Shown here one piece after another: positions 46,052-53,509 of a DNA stretch of 64,000 nt. This DNA is from VXNF01 sp965116465. GTDB taxonomy: Bacteria > Actinomycetota > Acidimicrobiia > Acidimicrobiales > CATQHL01. The stretch lies in the NCBI GenBank assembly GCA_965116465.1, contig OZ220687.1, forward strand, positions 372,001 to 436,000. The letters are read 5' to 3'. The notes beneath the pieces are model-generated. The model was not told the DNA's origin and ran no database searches. It saw nothing but the letters and a program-made list of their open reading frames with translations. The translations under genes and the position numbers were made by a program. How positions within the stretch are numbered: the stretch's first letter is position 1; the number at the start of each line of letters is the position of its first letter.

Positions 46052-46068
46052 CGATGCGCTGGAAGGGC

Positions 46069-47484
46069 TCAGAGGCGCACCTGCTCGAGCACCCGCACCT
46101 CCTCGGAGTGCATGCGGATGGCGTTGCGGGGCAGCTGGTAGCGGGCGAACGGCAGCACGATCACCTTGGCGTCGGGGCCGTGGCGCGCCATGGCGGCTCC
46201 GAACGCCTCGTCGAGGCTGGTGGTGGCGTCGAGGCCGATGTCGGCGGCCATCTCCAGGTTCTCCTCCAGGGTGACCATCGCGAGGTGCTTGCGGGTCATC
46301 ACCTCGTAGATGGGCACCCAGATGCAGCCGGCCCACATCTGGATGTTGCGCCCGTGGATGTCGCGCAGCACCTTCTGGTAGTTCTCCGGCGAGGCCGGCA
46401 TGTAGGGCTTCATGAGGTCCATCAGCGCCAGGCCGGGGAAGTCCCCGATCGCCGTGGACACGCCCGGCGAGGGCGAGCAGTAGATGATGGTGCCGCCCTC
46501 ACGCACAACCAGGTCCGAGGACATGCAGCCCCAGCCGGTGTGGAAGAAGAGGTGGTCGGTGGGGGCGAAGACGCCGCAGACCGCGATGTCCGCCGGTCCG
46601 GCCTCGGCCACCGGGTTGTCGTAGGCGTAGATGTCGTTGAACCGGTTGATCGCCTCGACGTGGGCGTCGGGATGGGCGCCGTAGATGCAGTCGATGACCC
46701 GGCCGCGGGTGTCCAGCAGCACGTTCATGGTGGCCGACAGGCCGCACATCGTGGCGGTCTCGTCGATGTCGGCCCGCATCGGGCCGGCGTAGGCGCCGTA
46801 GTGGGTCTGCGGCGAGGGCACGAAGGCGCAGTGGTTGGACTCGACGGTCTCGTCGGACACCACGCCCGGCAGGATCAGCTTGCCGCCGCCGCCGGCGCCC
46901 CAGTGGTTCGCCTGCGCGTGGCCGATGGTGAAGATGACCTCCGAGCGGGCCACCTCGTTGTGCAGCCACACCGGCGTGCCCCGGGAGCTGACGCCCACGA
47001 AGCTGTAGTTGTCGGCGTTACGGGGCTCGTTCTGGAAGAAGCCGATGCCCATACGCTCCATCCGGGCCAGGTTCTCGTCGCCGAGCTTCTGGGAGATGTC
47101 GCTGTCGGACATCGGGAAGACCTTGCCGTTGGCGCACACCACCCGGGCGTCGGCGATCCCCGCGGCCTCGATGGCGTCGAAAACCGGCGGCAGCAGCTTG
47201 GAGGCCGGCGTGGGCCGGAACTGGTTGTCGATGACAACCGCCACGCTGGAGGCGCCGGCCAGGAGCTCGCTGAAGCGCGGGCCGCTGTGCGGGTTCTCCA
47301 GGGCGGCCCGGGCGGCGTCGGTGGCGTTGGGAACCGGGTCCGGCTCGTCGGGGTAGATGGCGGCCAGGAGGTTCTCGTCGGGAATCTCCAATTCGAGGGT
47401 CTCCCGGTACACCTTGGTCTCATCGTCGGCCGCACCGATCGTGAGCGGATCAAGGGACTCGTACGGAATCGAGTATCTGCCCAT
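46069..47484 (-). CDS. LarA-family nickel-dependent racemase/epimerase-like protein
   Basis: 471 aa. The LarA signature region is GHAQANHWGAGGGGKLILPGVVSDETVESNH: two His and a Lys that in LarA contact the NPN nickel-pincer cofactor and substrate. ATG 47484 is favoured because GGAGG is just upstream; an adjacent ATG lies one codon earlier. LarA isomerises D/L-lactate; other members act on malate, phenyllactate and short hydroxy acids. No larB, larC or larE cofactor genes are visible here. Heading the glcDEF operon, it may convert a hydroxy acid into the isomer oxidised by GlcDEF. Confidence 0.85.
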   Translation of the reverse strand: MGRYSIPYESLDPLTIGAADDETKVYRETLELEIPDENLLAAIYPDEPDPVPNATDAARAALENPHSGPRFSELLAGASSVAVVIDNQFRPTPASKLLPPVFDAIEAAGIADARVVCANGKVFPMSDSDISQKLGDENLARMERMGIGFFQNEPRNADNYSFVGVSSRGTPVWLHNEVARSEVIFTIGHAQANHWGAGGGGKLILPGVVSDETVESNHCAFVPSPQTHYGAYAGPMRADIDETATMCGLSATMNVLLDTRGRVIDCIYGAHPDAHVEAINRFNDIYAYDNPVAEAGPADIAVCGVFAPTDHLFFHTGWGCMSSDLVVREGGTIIYCSPSPGVSTAIGDFPGLALMDLMKPYMPASPENYQKVLRDIHGRNIQMWAGCIWVPIYEVMTRKHLAMVTLEENLEMAADIGLDATTSLDEAFGAAMARHGPDAKVIVLPFARYQLPRNAIRMHSEEVRVLEQVRL

Positions 47485-47603
47485 CATTCCTCCCGGTCGT
47501 CGAGGAGTCGTGCCGAATCCGACCCCGAGCATAGTTCGCCGCCCGTGGCGATCTCCGCTGCTCAGCGGGACCGTTGCGAAGACGGATCCACTCGCCGACA
47601 TCT

Positions 47604-47630
47604 GGATTCCGGCCTCCGCCGGAATGACGG
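47604..47630 (+). repeat. Dispersed 27-bp inverted-repeat element, copy 4
   Basis: One base differs from copies 1-3 (CCTCCG instead of CTTCG-type loop). Lies in the gap between the LarA-family gene and an epimerase gene. Confidence 0.85.
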
Positions 47631-47655
47631 AATGGCTGGTGGGAGGCGGGAGTGG

Positions 47656-48615
47656 TTAAGGGGGCGGCAGGGGGCGGCCGTCGGCCAGCGCGGCGCGGAA
47701 CCAGTCGGCGGTCTCCGCCACCCCCTCGGCGAGGGGTGTGCGGGTCACCGAGCCCAGACGCGCTTCGAGGGCGCTGTCGTCGAGTCCGCGGGGGAAGGGC
47801 AACTGGTCGGTGCCGTGGGTGATTCCCGCGAAGTCGGTGGTGCCGATGATGGCCTCGACGAAGGAGGCGACGGTGGCCAGGCTGCCGTGGATGTTGTAGA
47901 CGTCGCAGCCGCCGGGGTCCGCCCGCGCCGCGTCGATCACGATGCGGGCCACGTCGGATGCGTATTGGAAATCCATCCAGCCGCCGTACTCGATGTGGTA
48001 CGGCAGGCCCCGCACGGCGGCCAGCAGCGCCTGGCAGGGATACGAGGTGACGCCCTGGTCGCGGCCCGGCCCGTACACCGTGTGCGGCCGCAGGCCCACG
48101 CTGGGGATGCCGTTCTCGTGCCAGTACACCCGGGCGGTGTCCTCGTTGGCCACCTTGTACACGCCGTAGTGCGTGGCCGGATGGCGCCGGGCGTCGTTCG
48201 GCAGGGCGTCCGCGTCGTACAGGTCGGGATGGCCGAACACGGCGACGCTGCTGGTGTAGACGAGATTGTCGATGCCGTGCGCCTGCGCCGCCTCGAAGAC
48301 ATTGGCGGTGCCGGCCACGTTGATGGCCGCGCCCAGCGGCGGGTTGGCCCGACAGGTGGGCACCTGCAGCGCCCCCAGGTGGATGATGTGGGTGGCACCC
48401 TCGGCGGCGGCCAGCACCTGCTCGGTCACCGTGAGGTCGCCCTGGATGCGGCGGGGACCGGCCAGGTCGGCCTCGTCGACGATCAGGCGCAATCGCTTGT
48501 CGTCGGTGCTGATGTCGAAGAGCGTCATCTCGGCGCCCTCGTGCGACAGGTGGCGCACCACCCAGGCGCCGATGCAGCCCATGGCACCCGTGATCAGGAA
48601 GTGTTCGTCACTCAC
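47656..48615 (-). CDS. NAD-dependent epimerase/dehydratase (extended SDR)
   Basis: 319-aa extended SDR. GAMGCIGAWVVRHL (NAD motif), LVYTSSVAVFG (Ser), and HYGVYKVANED (Tyr/Lys) show a complete site. RPHTVYGPGRDQG is the usual substrate-domain segment. GTG 48615 follows GGAGG. It may reduce or dehydrogenate a sugar or hydroxy-acid; the substrate cannot be told. It is upstream of the LarA/Glc set on the same strand, separated by about 170 nt with a repeat element. Confidence 0.88.
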   Translation of the reverse strand: MSDEHFLITGAMGCIGAWVVRHLSHEGAEMTLFDISTDDKRLRLIVDEADLAGPRRIQGDLTVTEQVLAAAEGATHIIHLGALQVPTCRANPPLGAAINVAGTANVFEAAQAHGIDNLVYTSSVAVFGHPDLYDADALPNDARRHPATHYGVYKVANEDTARVYWHENGIPSVGLRPHTVYGPGRDQGVTSYPCQALLAAVRGLPYHIEYGGWMDFQYASDVARIVIDAARADPGGCDVYNIHGSLATVASFVEAIIGTTDFAGITHGTDQLPFPRGLDDSALEARLGSVTRTPLAEGVAETADWFRAALADGRPLPPP

Positions 48616-48676
48616 GGCAGCGCCTCCGTGTTGGGATGACCCGTTCCGGTGGCGGGGCCCACCTGCGCCTCCGGGA

Positions 48677-49510
48677 CTAGACGCACCGGTTGGTGATCTC
48701 GCCGAGGCCTTCGATGGTCGAGACGATCACGTCACCGGGTGCCAGGTACTGCGGCGGATCCATGCCGAATCCCACACCCGACGGCGTGCCGGTGAAGATG
48801 ATGTCGCCGGGCAGCAACTCGCAGATCGACGACAGGTAGGTGATCAGGCGCGGGACGTCGTTGATGAAGTACGTGGTGCGGGCGTCCTGCATCATGATGC
48901 CGTTGACCGAGCAGGTCAGACCCAGATCCCATGGATTCTCCAACTCATCGAGGGTCACCACCGCCGGGCCGACCGGCGAGAAGTTGCGGTGCGACTTGCC
49001 CAGGTTGAACTGCGGGTACCCGCCGGCGAACTGGCCGATCCGCTCGCTCACGTCCTGACCCACCGTGAAGCCGGCGATGTGGTCGGCGATGTCGCCCGCG
49101 GCGATGTCGCGCCCGGCGCGGCCGATCACGACCACCAACTCCACCTCCCAGTCGCAGTTGCCGGGCACCAGCGGAACGTCGGCATTCGGCGCGGCCATGC
49201 AGGACGGGAACTTGGTGAACACCAGCGGATCGTCGGGAACCTCCATCCCCGACTCGCCGGCATGGTCGGCGTAGTTGAGACCGATGCCGAACACCTGCGG
49301 CGGGCGGGGCACCGGGCAGGTCAGGTCGTCGGCGCTGTAGGTCTCGCCGCCGTCGGGGGCGTTGTCGGCGGCCCACGCCAGGAAGGCGTCCCACCTTCCC
49401 AGGACCTGCATCGGATCGGGCCCGAAGGTGCCTCCGGAGGCCTCGGCGATGTCCCAGGCCCGGTCGCCTGCCAGGCCCACTGCACGATGATTGATTGCTG
49501 CCATTCGCAT
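48677..49510 (-). CDS. Fumarylacetoacetate hydrolase-family protein
   Basis: 277 aa. The catalytic His is in GIGLNYADHAGE, the metal ligands in DWEVELVVVIG (E-x-E) and VGQDVSER (D), and the Lys in KSHRNF. This suits the FAH superfamily: 2-keto-acid hydratases, 2-hydroxyhepta-2,4-diene isomerases or acylpyruvate hydrolases. Start ATG 49510 is 2 nt from the end of the upstream small gene, or two codons downstream (MAAIN). Role in aromatic or sugar-acid breakdown is likely. Confidence 0.92.
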   Translation of the reverse strand: MRMAAINHRAVGLAGDRAWDIAEASGGTFGPDPMQVLGRWDAFLAWAADNAPDGGETYSADDLTCPVPRPPQVFGIGLNYADHAGESGMEVPDDPLVFTKFPSCMAAPNADVPLVPGNCDWEVELVVVIGRAGRDIAAGDIADHIAGFTVGQDVSERIGQFAGGYPQFNLGKSHRNFSPVGPAVVTLDELENPWDLGLTCSVNGIMMQDARTTYFINDVPRLITYLSSICELLPGDIIFTGTPSGVGFGMDPPQYLAPGDVIVSTIEGLGEITNRCV

Positions 49511-49512
49511 GG

Positions 49513-49800
49513 CTACAGGTCTACCAGATCAGCTTCTGCTTCCACGCCGACCCGGGGCTCCGGCGGCCGCAGGGGCGACCAGCACCAGGGAGGCGGCGGG
49601 AGTCCGGGGATGGGCGCCGGCTCTGCGGGCACGACCGGAGTGTCCGGGGCGGGCGTCATCTCCCCGCCTCGCAGCGATCGGATCTTCCGCCAGGCGGCGT
49701 CCTCCATCCACTGGCTGATCCGGCGAGATCCCGCCAACTCGCAGAGCTCCTCGTAGAGGGTCATCGTGACGGTGATGGTGAGCCGATGGCGCCGGGACAC
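49513..49800 (-). CDS. Small protein with ribbon-helix-helix-like N-terminus
   Basis: 95 aa. LTITVTMTLYEELCELAGSRRISQWMEDAAWRKI fits one strand and two helices of a MetJ/Arc/CopG-type DNA-binding dimer. The C-terminal half is Pro-rich and unstructured. GTG 49800 has no clear Shine-Dalgarno, so the start is uncertain. It is divergent from the HTH gene at 50010, and no toxin is adjacent. Confidence 0.6.
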   Translation of the reverse strand: MSRRHRLTITVTMTLYEELCELAGSRRISQWMEDAAWRKIRSLRGGEMTPAPDTPVVPAEPAPIPGLPPPPWCWSPLRPPEPRVGVEAEADLVDL

Positions 49801-50009
49801 GGGGGAACCCTACGGGGCGACGTGGCGACCGGCGCTTCGATTCCCGGGTGTTGGCGGATATCCACAACGTCTTTGGGGACATCGGGAGGATCAACAGAGG
49901 ACGGGGGGAGCAGGCTGCCTCCACATCGTCGCCCGGCCGAACCTCGCGGGCGCAGTGGCGGACATTCGATCGGTGGAAGGACTGAACAAGCAAGGAGTGT
50001 TGAACCACC

Positions 50010-50264
50010 ATGACCCAGATGACCGTCGCGGAGCGACCCCACGCCGGCCGGACCCAACCCGACCGGATCCACCCCGACATCGATCTCGTGGGGCCGCTGG
50101 AGGCCTGCGAGATGCTCGTCGTCGACGAGGCCGAACTGCTCGAGTTGGTGAACAGCGACCAGCTCTCCGCCTACCGCCTGGGCGGGCACATCAGATTCCG
50201 CGCCACCGACGTGGTGAGCCTCGCCCGAGCCAGCCTCTCAGGCCCCGGCCCGGTCCTCCAGTAG
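50010..50264 (+). CDS. Excisionase/MerR-like helix-turn-helix protein
   Basis: 84 aa. The core LVGPLEACEMLVVDEAELLELVNSDQLSAYRLGGHIRFRATDVVSLAR has the pattern of the HTH_17 (excisionase-type) DNA-binding domain, in which the recognition helix is followed by a beta-wing (GGHIRF). AAGGAG lies 12 nt before ATG 50010. Its last 27 nt overlap the end of gatB on the opposite strand. No integrase is nearby, so a stand-alone regulator is likely. Confidence 0.75.
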   Translation: MTQMTVAERPHAGRTQPDRIHPDIDLVGPLEACEMLVVDEAELLELVNSDQLSAYRLGGHIRFRATDVVSLARASLSGPGPVLQ

Positions 50265-51728
50265 CACCGCGACGTCGCGGCCGTTGGCCTGGCCCTTCGT
50301 GGCGCGCATCACCTGGCCGGTGAAGAAGCCCTGCATCTTCTTGCGTTCCCGGTCGTCGCCGGCGCAGAGGCGCTGCCACTCGGTGGGATGCTCGGCGATG
50401 ATCCGGTCGACGAGGGCCGCCAACTCGCCGGCGGCGACCGCCTCGAAGCCGGCCCGCCGGGCAACCGCCGCCGGGCTCTCGCCGCTGCGCGCCATCTCGG
50501 CCAGCACCTGCTTCACCTGGTTGGAGGTCAGTTCGCCGCGCTGCTCCATGGTGATCAGCTCGGCCAGGCCCGCTGCGGTCAGCTCGCCGGTGCCGTCGGC
50601 CAGGTTCTGCTCCAGGTGCTTGAGCACCGCCGCGGGCGCAGCCCCGGCGTCGACGGCCGCCAGCGCCAGTTCGTCCTGGCCCCGCTCGACCACCAGCGCC
50701 ACCCGCGCCGGGGACTGTCCGGTGGCGGCGGCCAGCCGGTCGCGGCGCCGGCGGGGCAGCAGCGGAAGATCGGCGCGGATCTGCTCGATCCAGGCCCCAT
50801 CCGGCACCAGCGGCACGAGATCGGGCTCGGGGAAGTAGCGGTAGTCGGTCGCCTCCTCCTTGGAACGCAGCGGTGACGTGCGGCCGGTGTCCTCGTTCCA
50901 GTGGCGGGTCTCCTGCGTGACCCGCTCGCCGGAACTCAGCAGGTCGATCTGCCGCCGGGCCTCGTACTCCAGCGCCCTGCCGAGCGAGCGCAGCGAGTTG
51001 ACGTTCTTGACCTCGCAGCGGGTGCCGAACTCGGCGGACCCCAGCGGGCGCACCGATACGTTGGCGTCCACCCGCAGCGAGCCCTCCTCCATCTTGCCGT
51101 CGGAGGCACCCACGGCCAGCAGCGTCGCCCGCAGTTCGGTGACGTACTCCCGGGCCTCGGCGGACGAGCGGAGGTCGGGATGGCTCACGATCTCCAGCAG
51201 CGGCACGCCGGCCCGGTTGTAGTCCACCAGCGACCAGGCGGCGTCGTCGATCCGCCCCGCCCCGCCAACGTGGGTGGACTTGCCGGTGTCCTCCTCCAGG
51301 TGCGCCCGCACGATCCCCACCACCTTGCCCGACGGCAGCTCGAGGCTGCCCCCCACGTTGATGGGCTGGTCGTACTGGCTTATCTGGTAGTTCTTGGGCA
51401 TGTCGGGGTAGTAGTAGTTCTTGCGAGCGAAGATCGACGGCCGCACCTCGGCGCCGAGGGCCAGCCCGACCCTGATGGCCAGCTCCACCGCCCGGCGGTT
51501 GAGGACCGGCAGCGTGCCCGGCAAGCCGAGGCACACCGGATCGATCTGGCTGTTGGGATCTCCGCCGAAGGCGTTGGGGCTGGAGCTGAACAGCTTGGTG
51601 GCGGTCAGCAGTTCGGCGTGGACCTCCAGGCCGATGACCATCTCCCACTCGGTTCCGGCCGGCGCGCCCAATCCGGGCGAACCCGCCTGCCAGACGATGT
51701 CGGCACCACTGCCGGGCCGATCGCTCAT
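50238..51728 (-). CDS. gatB: Asp/Glu-tRNA amidotransferase subunit B
   Basis: 496 aa. The GatB/E catalytic region is clear: WEMVIGLEVHAELLTATKLFSSS, then DYNRAGVPLLEIVSHPDLRS and ATDYRYFPEPDL. The YqeY/tail domain (KQVLAEMARSGESPA) binds tRNA. It phosphorylates and amidates Glu-tRNAGln / Asp-tRNAAsn with ammonia from GatA. ATG 51728 overlaps the gatA stop. The 3' end overlaps the convergent HTH gene by 27 nt. Confidence 0.95.
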   Translation of the reverse strand: MSDRPGSGADIVWQAGSPGLGAPAGTEWEMVIGLEVHAELLTATKLFSSSPNAFGGDPNSQIDPVCLGLPGTLPVLNRRAVELAIRVGLALGAEVRPSIFARKNYYYPDMPKNYQISQYDQPINVGGSLELPSGKVVGIVRAHLEEDTGKSTHVGGAGRIDDAAWSLVDYNRAGVPLLEIVSHPDLRSSAEAREYVTELRATLLAVGASDGKMEEGSLRVDANVSVRPLGSAEFGTRCEVKNVNSLRSLGRALEYEARRQIDLLSSGERVTQETRHWNEDTGRTSPLRSKEEATDYRYFPEPDLVPLVPDGAWIEQIRADLPLLPRRRRDRLAAATGQSPARVALVVERGQDELALAAVDAGAAPAAVLKHLEQNLADGTGELTAAGLAELITMEQRGELTSNQVKQVLAEMARSGESPAAVARRAGFEAVAAGELAALVDRIIAEHPTEWQRLCAGDDRERKKMQGFFTGQVMRATKGQANGRDVAVLLEDRAGA

Positions 51729-53200
51729 GGCGTCGCTCCCGCCGCCGGGGCGACGCTCCCGGGGGACGGCGCCTCCGCCATCAGGCGCTCCAGAGCGGCG
51801 GCCACCCGGAACATCACGTCCTCGCCGAGCGCGGGCGCCATCACCTGCAGCCCCACCGGCAGGCCGTCGGCGCCGCTGCCGAACGGCACCGAGATTGCCG
51901 GGTGTCCGGCCAGGTTCGAGGCCACGGTGCAGGCGTCGGAGAGGTACATGGCCAGCGGGTTGCCGGTGCGCTCGCCGAAACGGAACGCCACCGTGGGCGA
52001 GGTGGGGGCCAGCAGCACGTCGAACCGCTCGTAGGCCGCGGCGAAGTCCCGCACCACGAGGGTCCGGACCTTCAGCGCCTTGCCGTAGTAGGCGTCGTAG
52101 TACCCGGCGGAGAGGGCGAAGGTGCCGAGCATGATGCGCCGCTTCACCTCGTCGCCGAACCCGGCCGTCCGGGTGGCCACGTTCATGTCCACCGCCCCCG
52201 GTGCCGGCACCCGCAGGCCGTAGCGGACGCCGTCGTAGCGGGCGAGGTTGCTGGAGGCCTCGGCGGGTGCGATGAGGAAGTAGGCCGACAACCCGAAGAC
52301 CGCCGCGGGAACGCTCACCTCGCCCACCTCGGCGCCCGCCGAGGCCAGTGCCGTCGCCGCGGCGTCCAGCCGGGCCAGCACATCGGCGTCGATGCCCTCC
52401 CCGCAGAGTTCGCTGACGATGCCCACCCGCAGACCGTCCACGTCGTCGGCGAGGGCGCCGGCCACATCCCCGACCGGCTCGGGGATCGACGTCGAGTCCA
52501 GCGGATCGTGGCCGGCGATGACCGAGTACAGCAGAGCGGCGTCGCCGACGGTGCACGCCATCGGGCCGATCTGATCGAGGGACGAGGCGAACGCCACCAG
52601 GCCGTAGCGCGACACCCGCCCGTAGGTGGGCTTCATCCCCACGATCCCGCACAGCGCGGCGGGCTGGCGGATCGATCCCCCGGTGTCGCTGGCCAGCGCC
52701 AGCGGCGTCAGGTTCCCGGCGACCGCCGCGGCGCTGCCACCGGAGGACCCGCCCGGCACTCGCTCAAGGTCGCGCGGGTTGCGGGTGAGCCGGAACGCCG
52801 AGTTCTCCGTGGAGGAGCCCATGGCGAACTCGTCCATGTTGGTCTTGCCGACCACGACGGCCCCCGCGGCACCCAGCAGATCCACGACGGTCGCGTCATA
52901 AGGGGGCACCCAGCCTTCGAGGATGCGGGAGGAACAGGTGGTCGGCACCCCGCGGGTGCAGATGTTGTCCTTCAGCGCCACCGGCACGCCGGCCAGAGGA
53001 CCGGGGTCCTGCCCCGCCGCCACGGCGCTGTCGATGGCCTGGGCCCGGGCCAGCGCCGCCTCGGCGGTCACGGCGTTGAAGGCTCCGAGCTCGCCGGCGG
53101 CGTCGATGGCGGCCAGGGATTCCTCCACCGCGCCGGCCGCTGAGCGCTCGCCGGCGCGCACCGCCGCGGCGATGTCCGCCGCCGGCCCGCGGGCGCTCAC
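51725..53200 (-). CDS. gatA: Asp/Glu-tRNA amidotransferase subunit A
   Basis: 491-aa glutaminase of the amidase-signature family. Catalytic Lys is in VALKDNICTRG, the Ser/cis-Ser pair in PGGSSGGSAAAV and SDTGGSIRQPA. It releases ammonia for GatB through an internal channel. The start codon lies inside the gatC end and the stop inside gatB, so C-A-B are translated as a unit. This indirect pathway replaces a missing glutaminyl- or asparaginyl-tRNA synthetase. Confidence 0.96.
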   Translation of the reverse strand: MSARGPAADIAAAVRAGERSAAGAVEESLAAIDAAGELGAFNAVTAEAALARAQAIDSAVAAGQDPGPLAGVPVALKDNICTRGVPTTCSSRILEGWVPPYDATVVDLLGAAGAVVVGKTNMDEFAMGSSTENSAFRLTRNPRDLERVPGGSSGGSAAAVAGNLTPLALASDTGGSIRQPAALCGIVGMKPTYGRVSRYGLVAFASSLDQIGPMACTVGDAALLYSVIAGHDPLDSTSIPEPVGDVAGALADDVDGLRVGIVSELCGEGIDADVLARLDAAATALASAGAEVGEVSVPAAVFGLSAYFLIAPAEASSNLARYDGVRYGLRVPAPGAVDMNVATRTAGFGDEVKRRIMLGTFALSAGYYDAYYGKALKVRTLVVRDFAAAYERFDVLLAPTSPTVAFRFGERTGNPLAMYLSDACTVASNLAGHPAISVPFGSGADGLPVGLQVMAPALGEDVMFRVAAALERLMAEAPSPGSVAPAAGATP

Positions 53201-53499
53201 GGCGACTCGCCCCGCACCGGCGGCACCCGGAACTGCCCGGCCTCGGGGTCGGGGGCCTGCGCCAGCACATCGGCCCGGCCCAGGCCAGGCCCGGGAACAT
53301 CGTCTCGCAGCACGTTGGTCACCGGGTAGGGGTGTGAGGTGGCGGGCACGCCGTCCAGGTTCAGGGCCTCCACGTCGGCGGCGTGGTCGAGGACGTCGCC
53401 GAGTTGCGAGGTGAAGCGCTCGAGTTCGGTGGCGCTGAGCTGCAGGCGGGCCAACCAGGCCACGTGCGCCACGTCGTCGCGGGAGATCCGCTCGGCCAT
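53197..53499 (-). CDS. gatC: Asp/Glu-tRNA amidotransferase subunit C
   Basis: 100 aa, the small stabilising subunit. ISRDDVAHVAWLARLQLSATELERFTSQLGDVLDH is characteristic. ATG 53499 is the first good start before the family sequence. It overlaps gatA by 4 nt. It lies 10 nt after the end of the PASTA pseudokinase gene on the same strand, so it may be in one transcript with it. Confidence 0.95.
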   Translation of the reverse strand: MAERISRDDVAHVAWLARLQLSATELERFTSQLGDVLDHAADVEALNLDGVPATSHPYPVTNVLRDDVPGPGLGRADVLAQAPDPEAGQFRVPPVRGESP

Positions 53500-53509
53500 G
53501 CTTCGGACG

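Noticed and set aside
50010..50264. HTH protein as phage excisionase
   Set aside because: No integrase, attachment site or phage gene is nearby; a stand-alone regulator is simpler.
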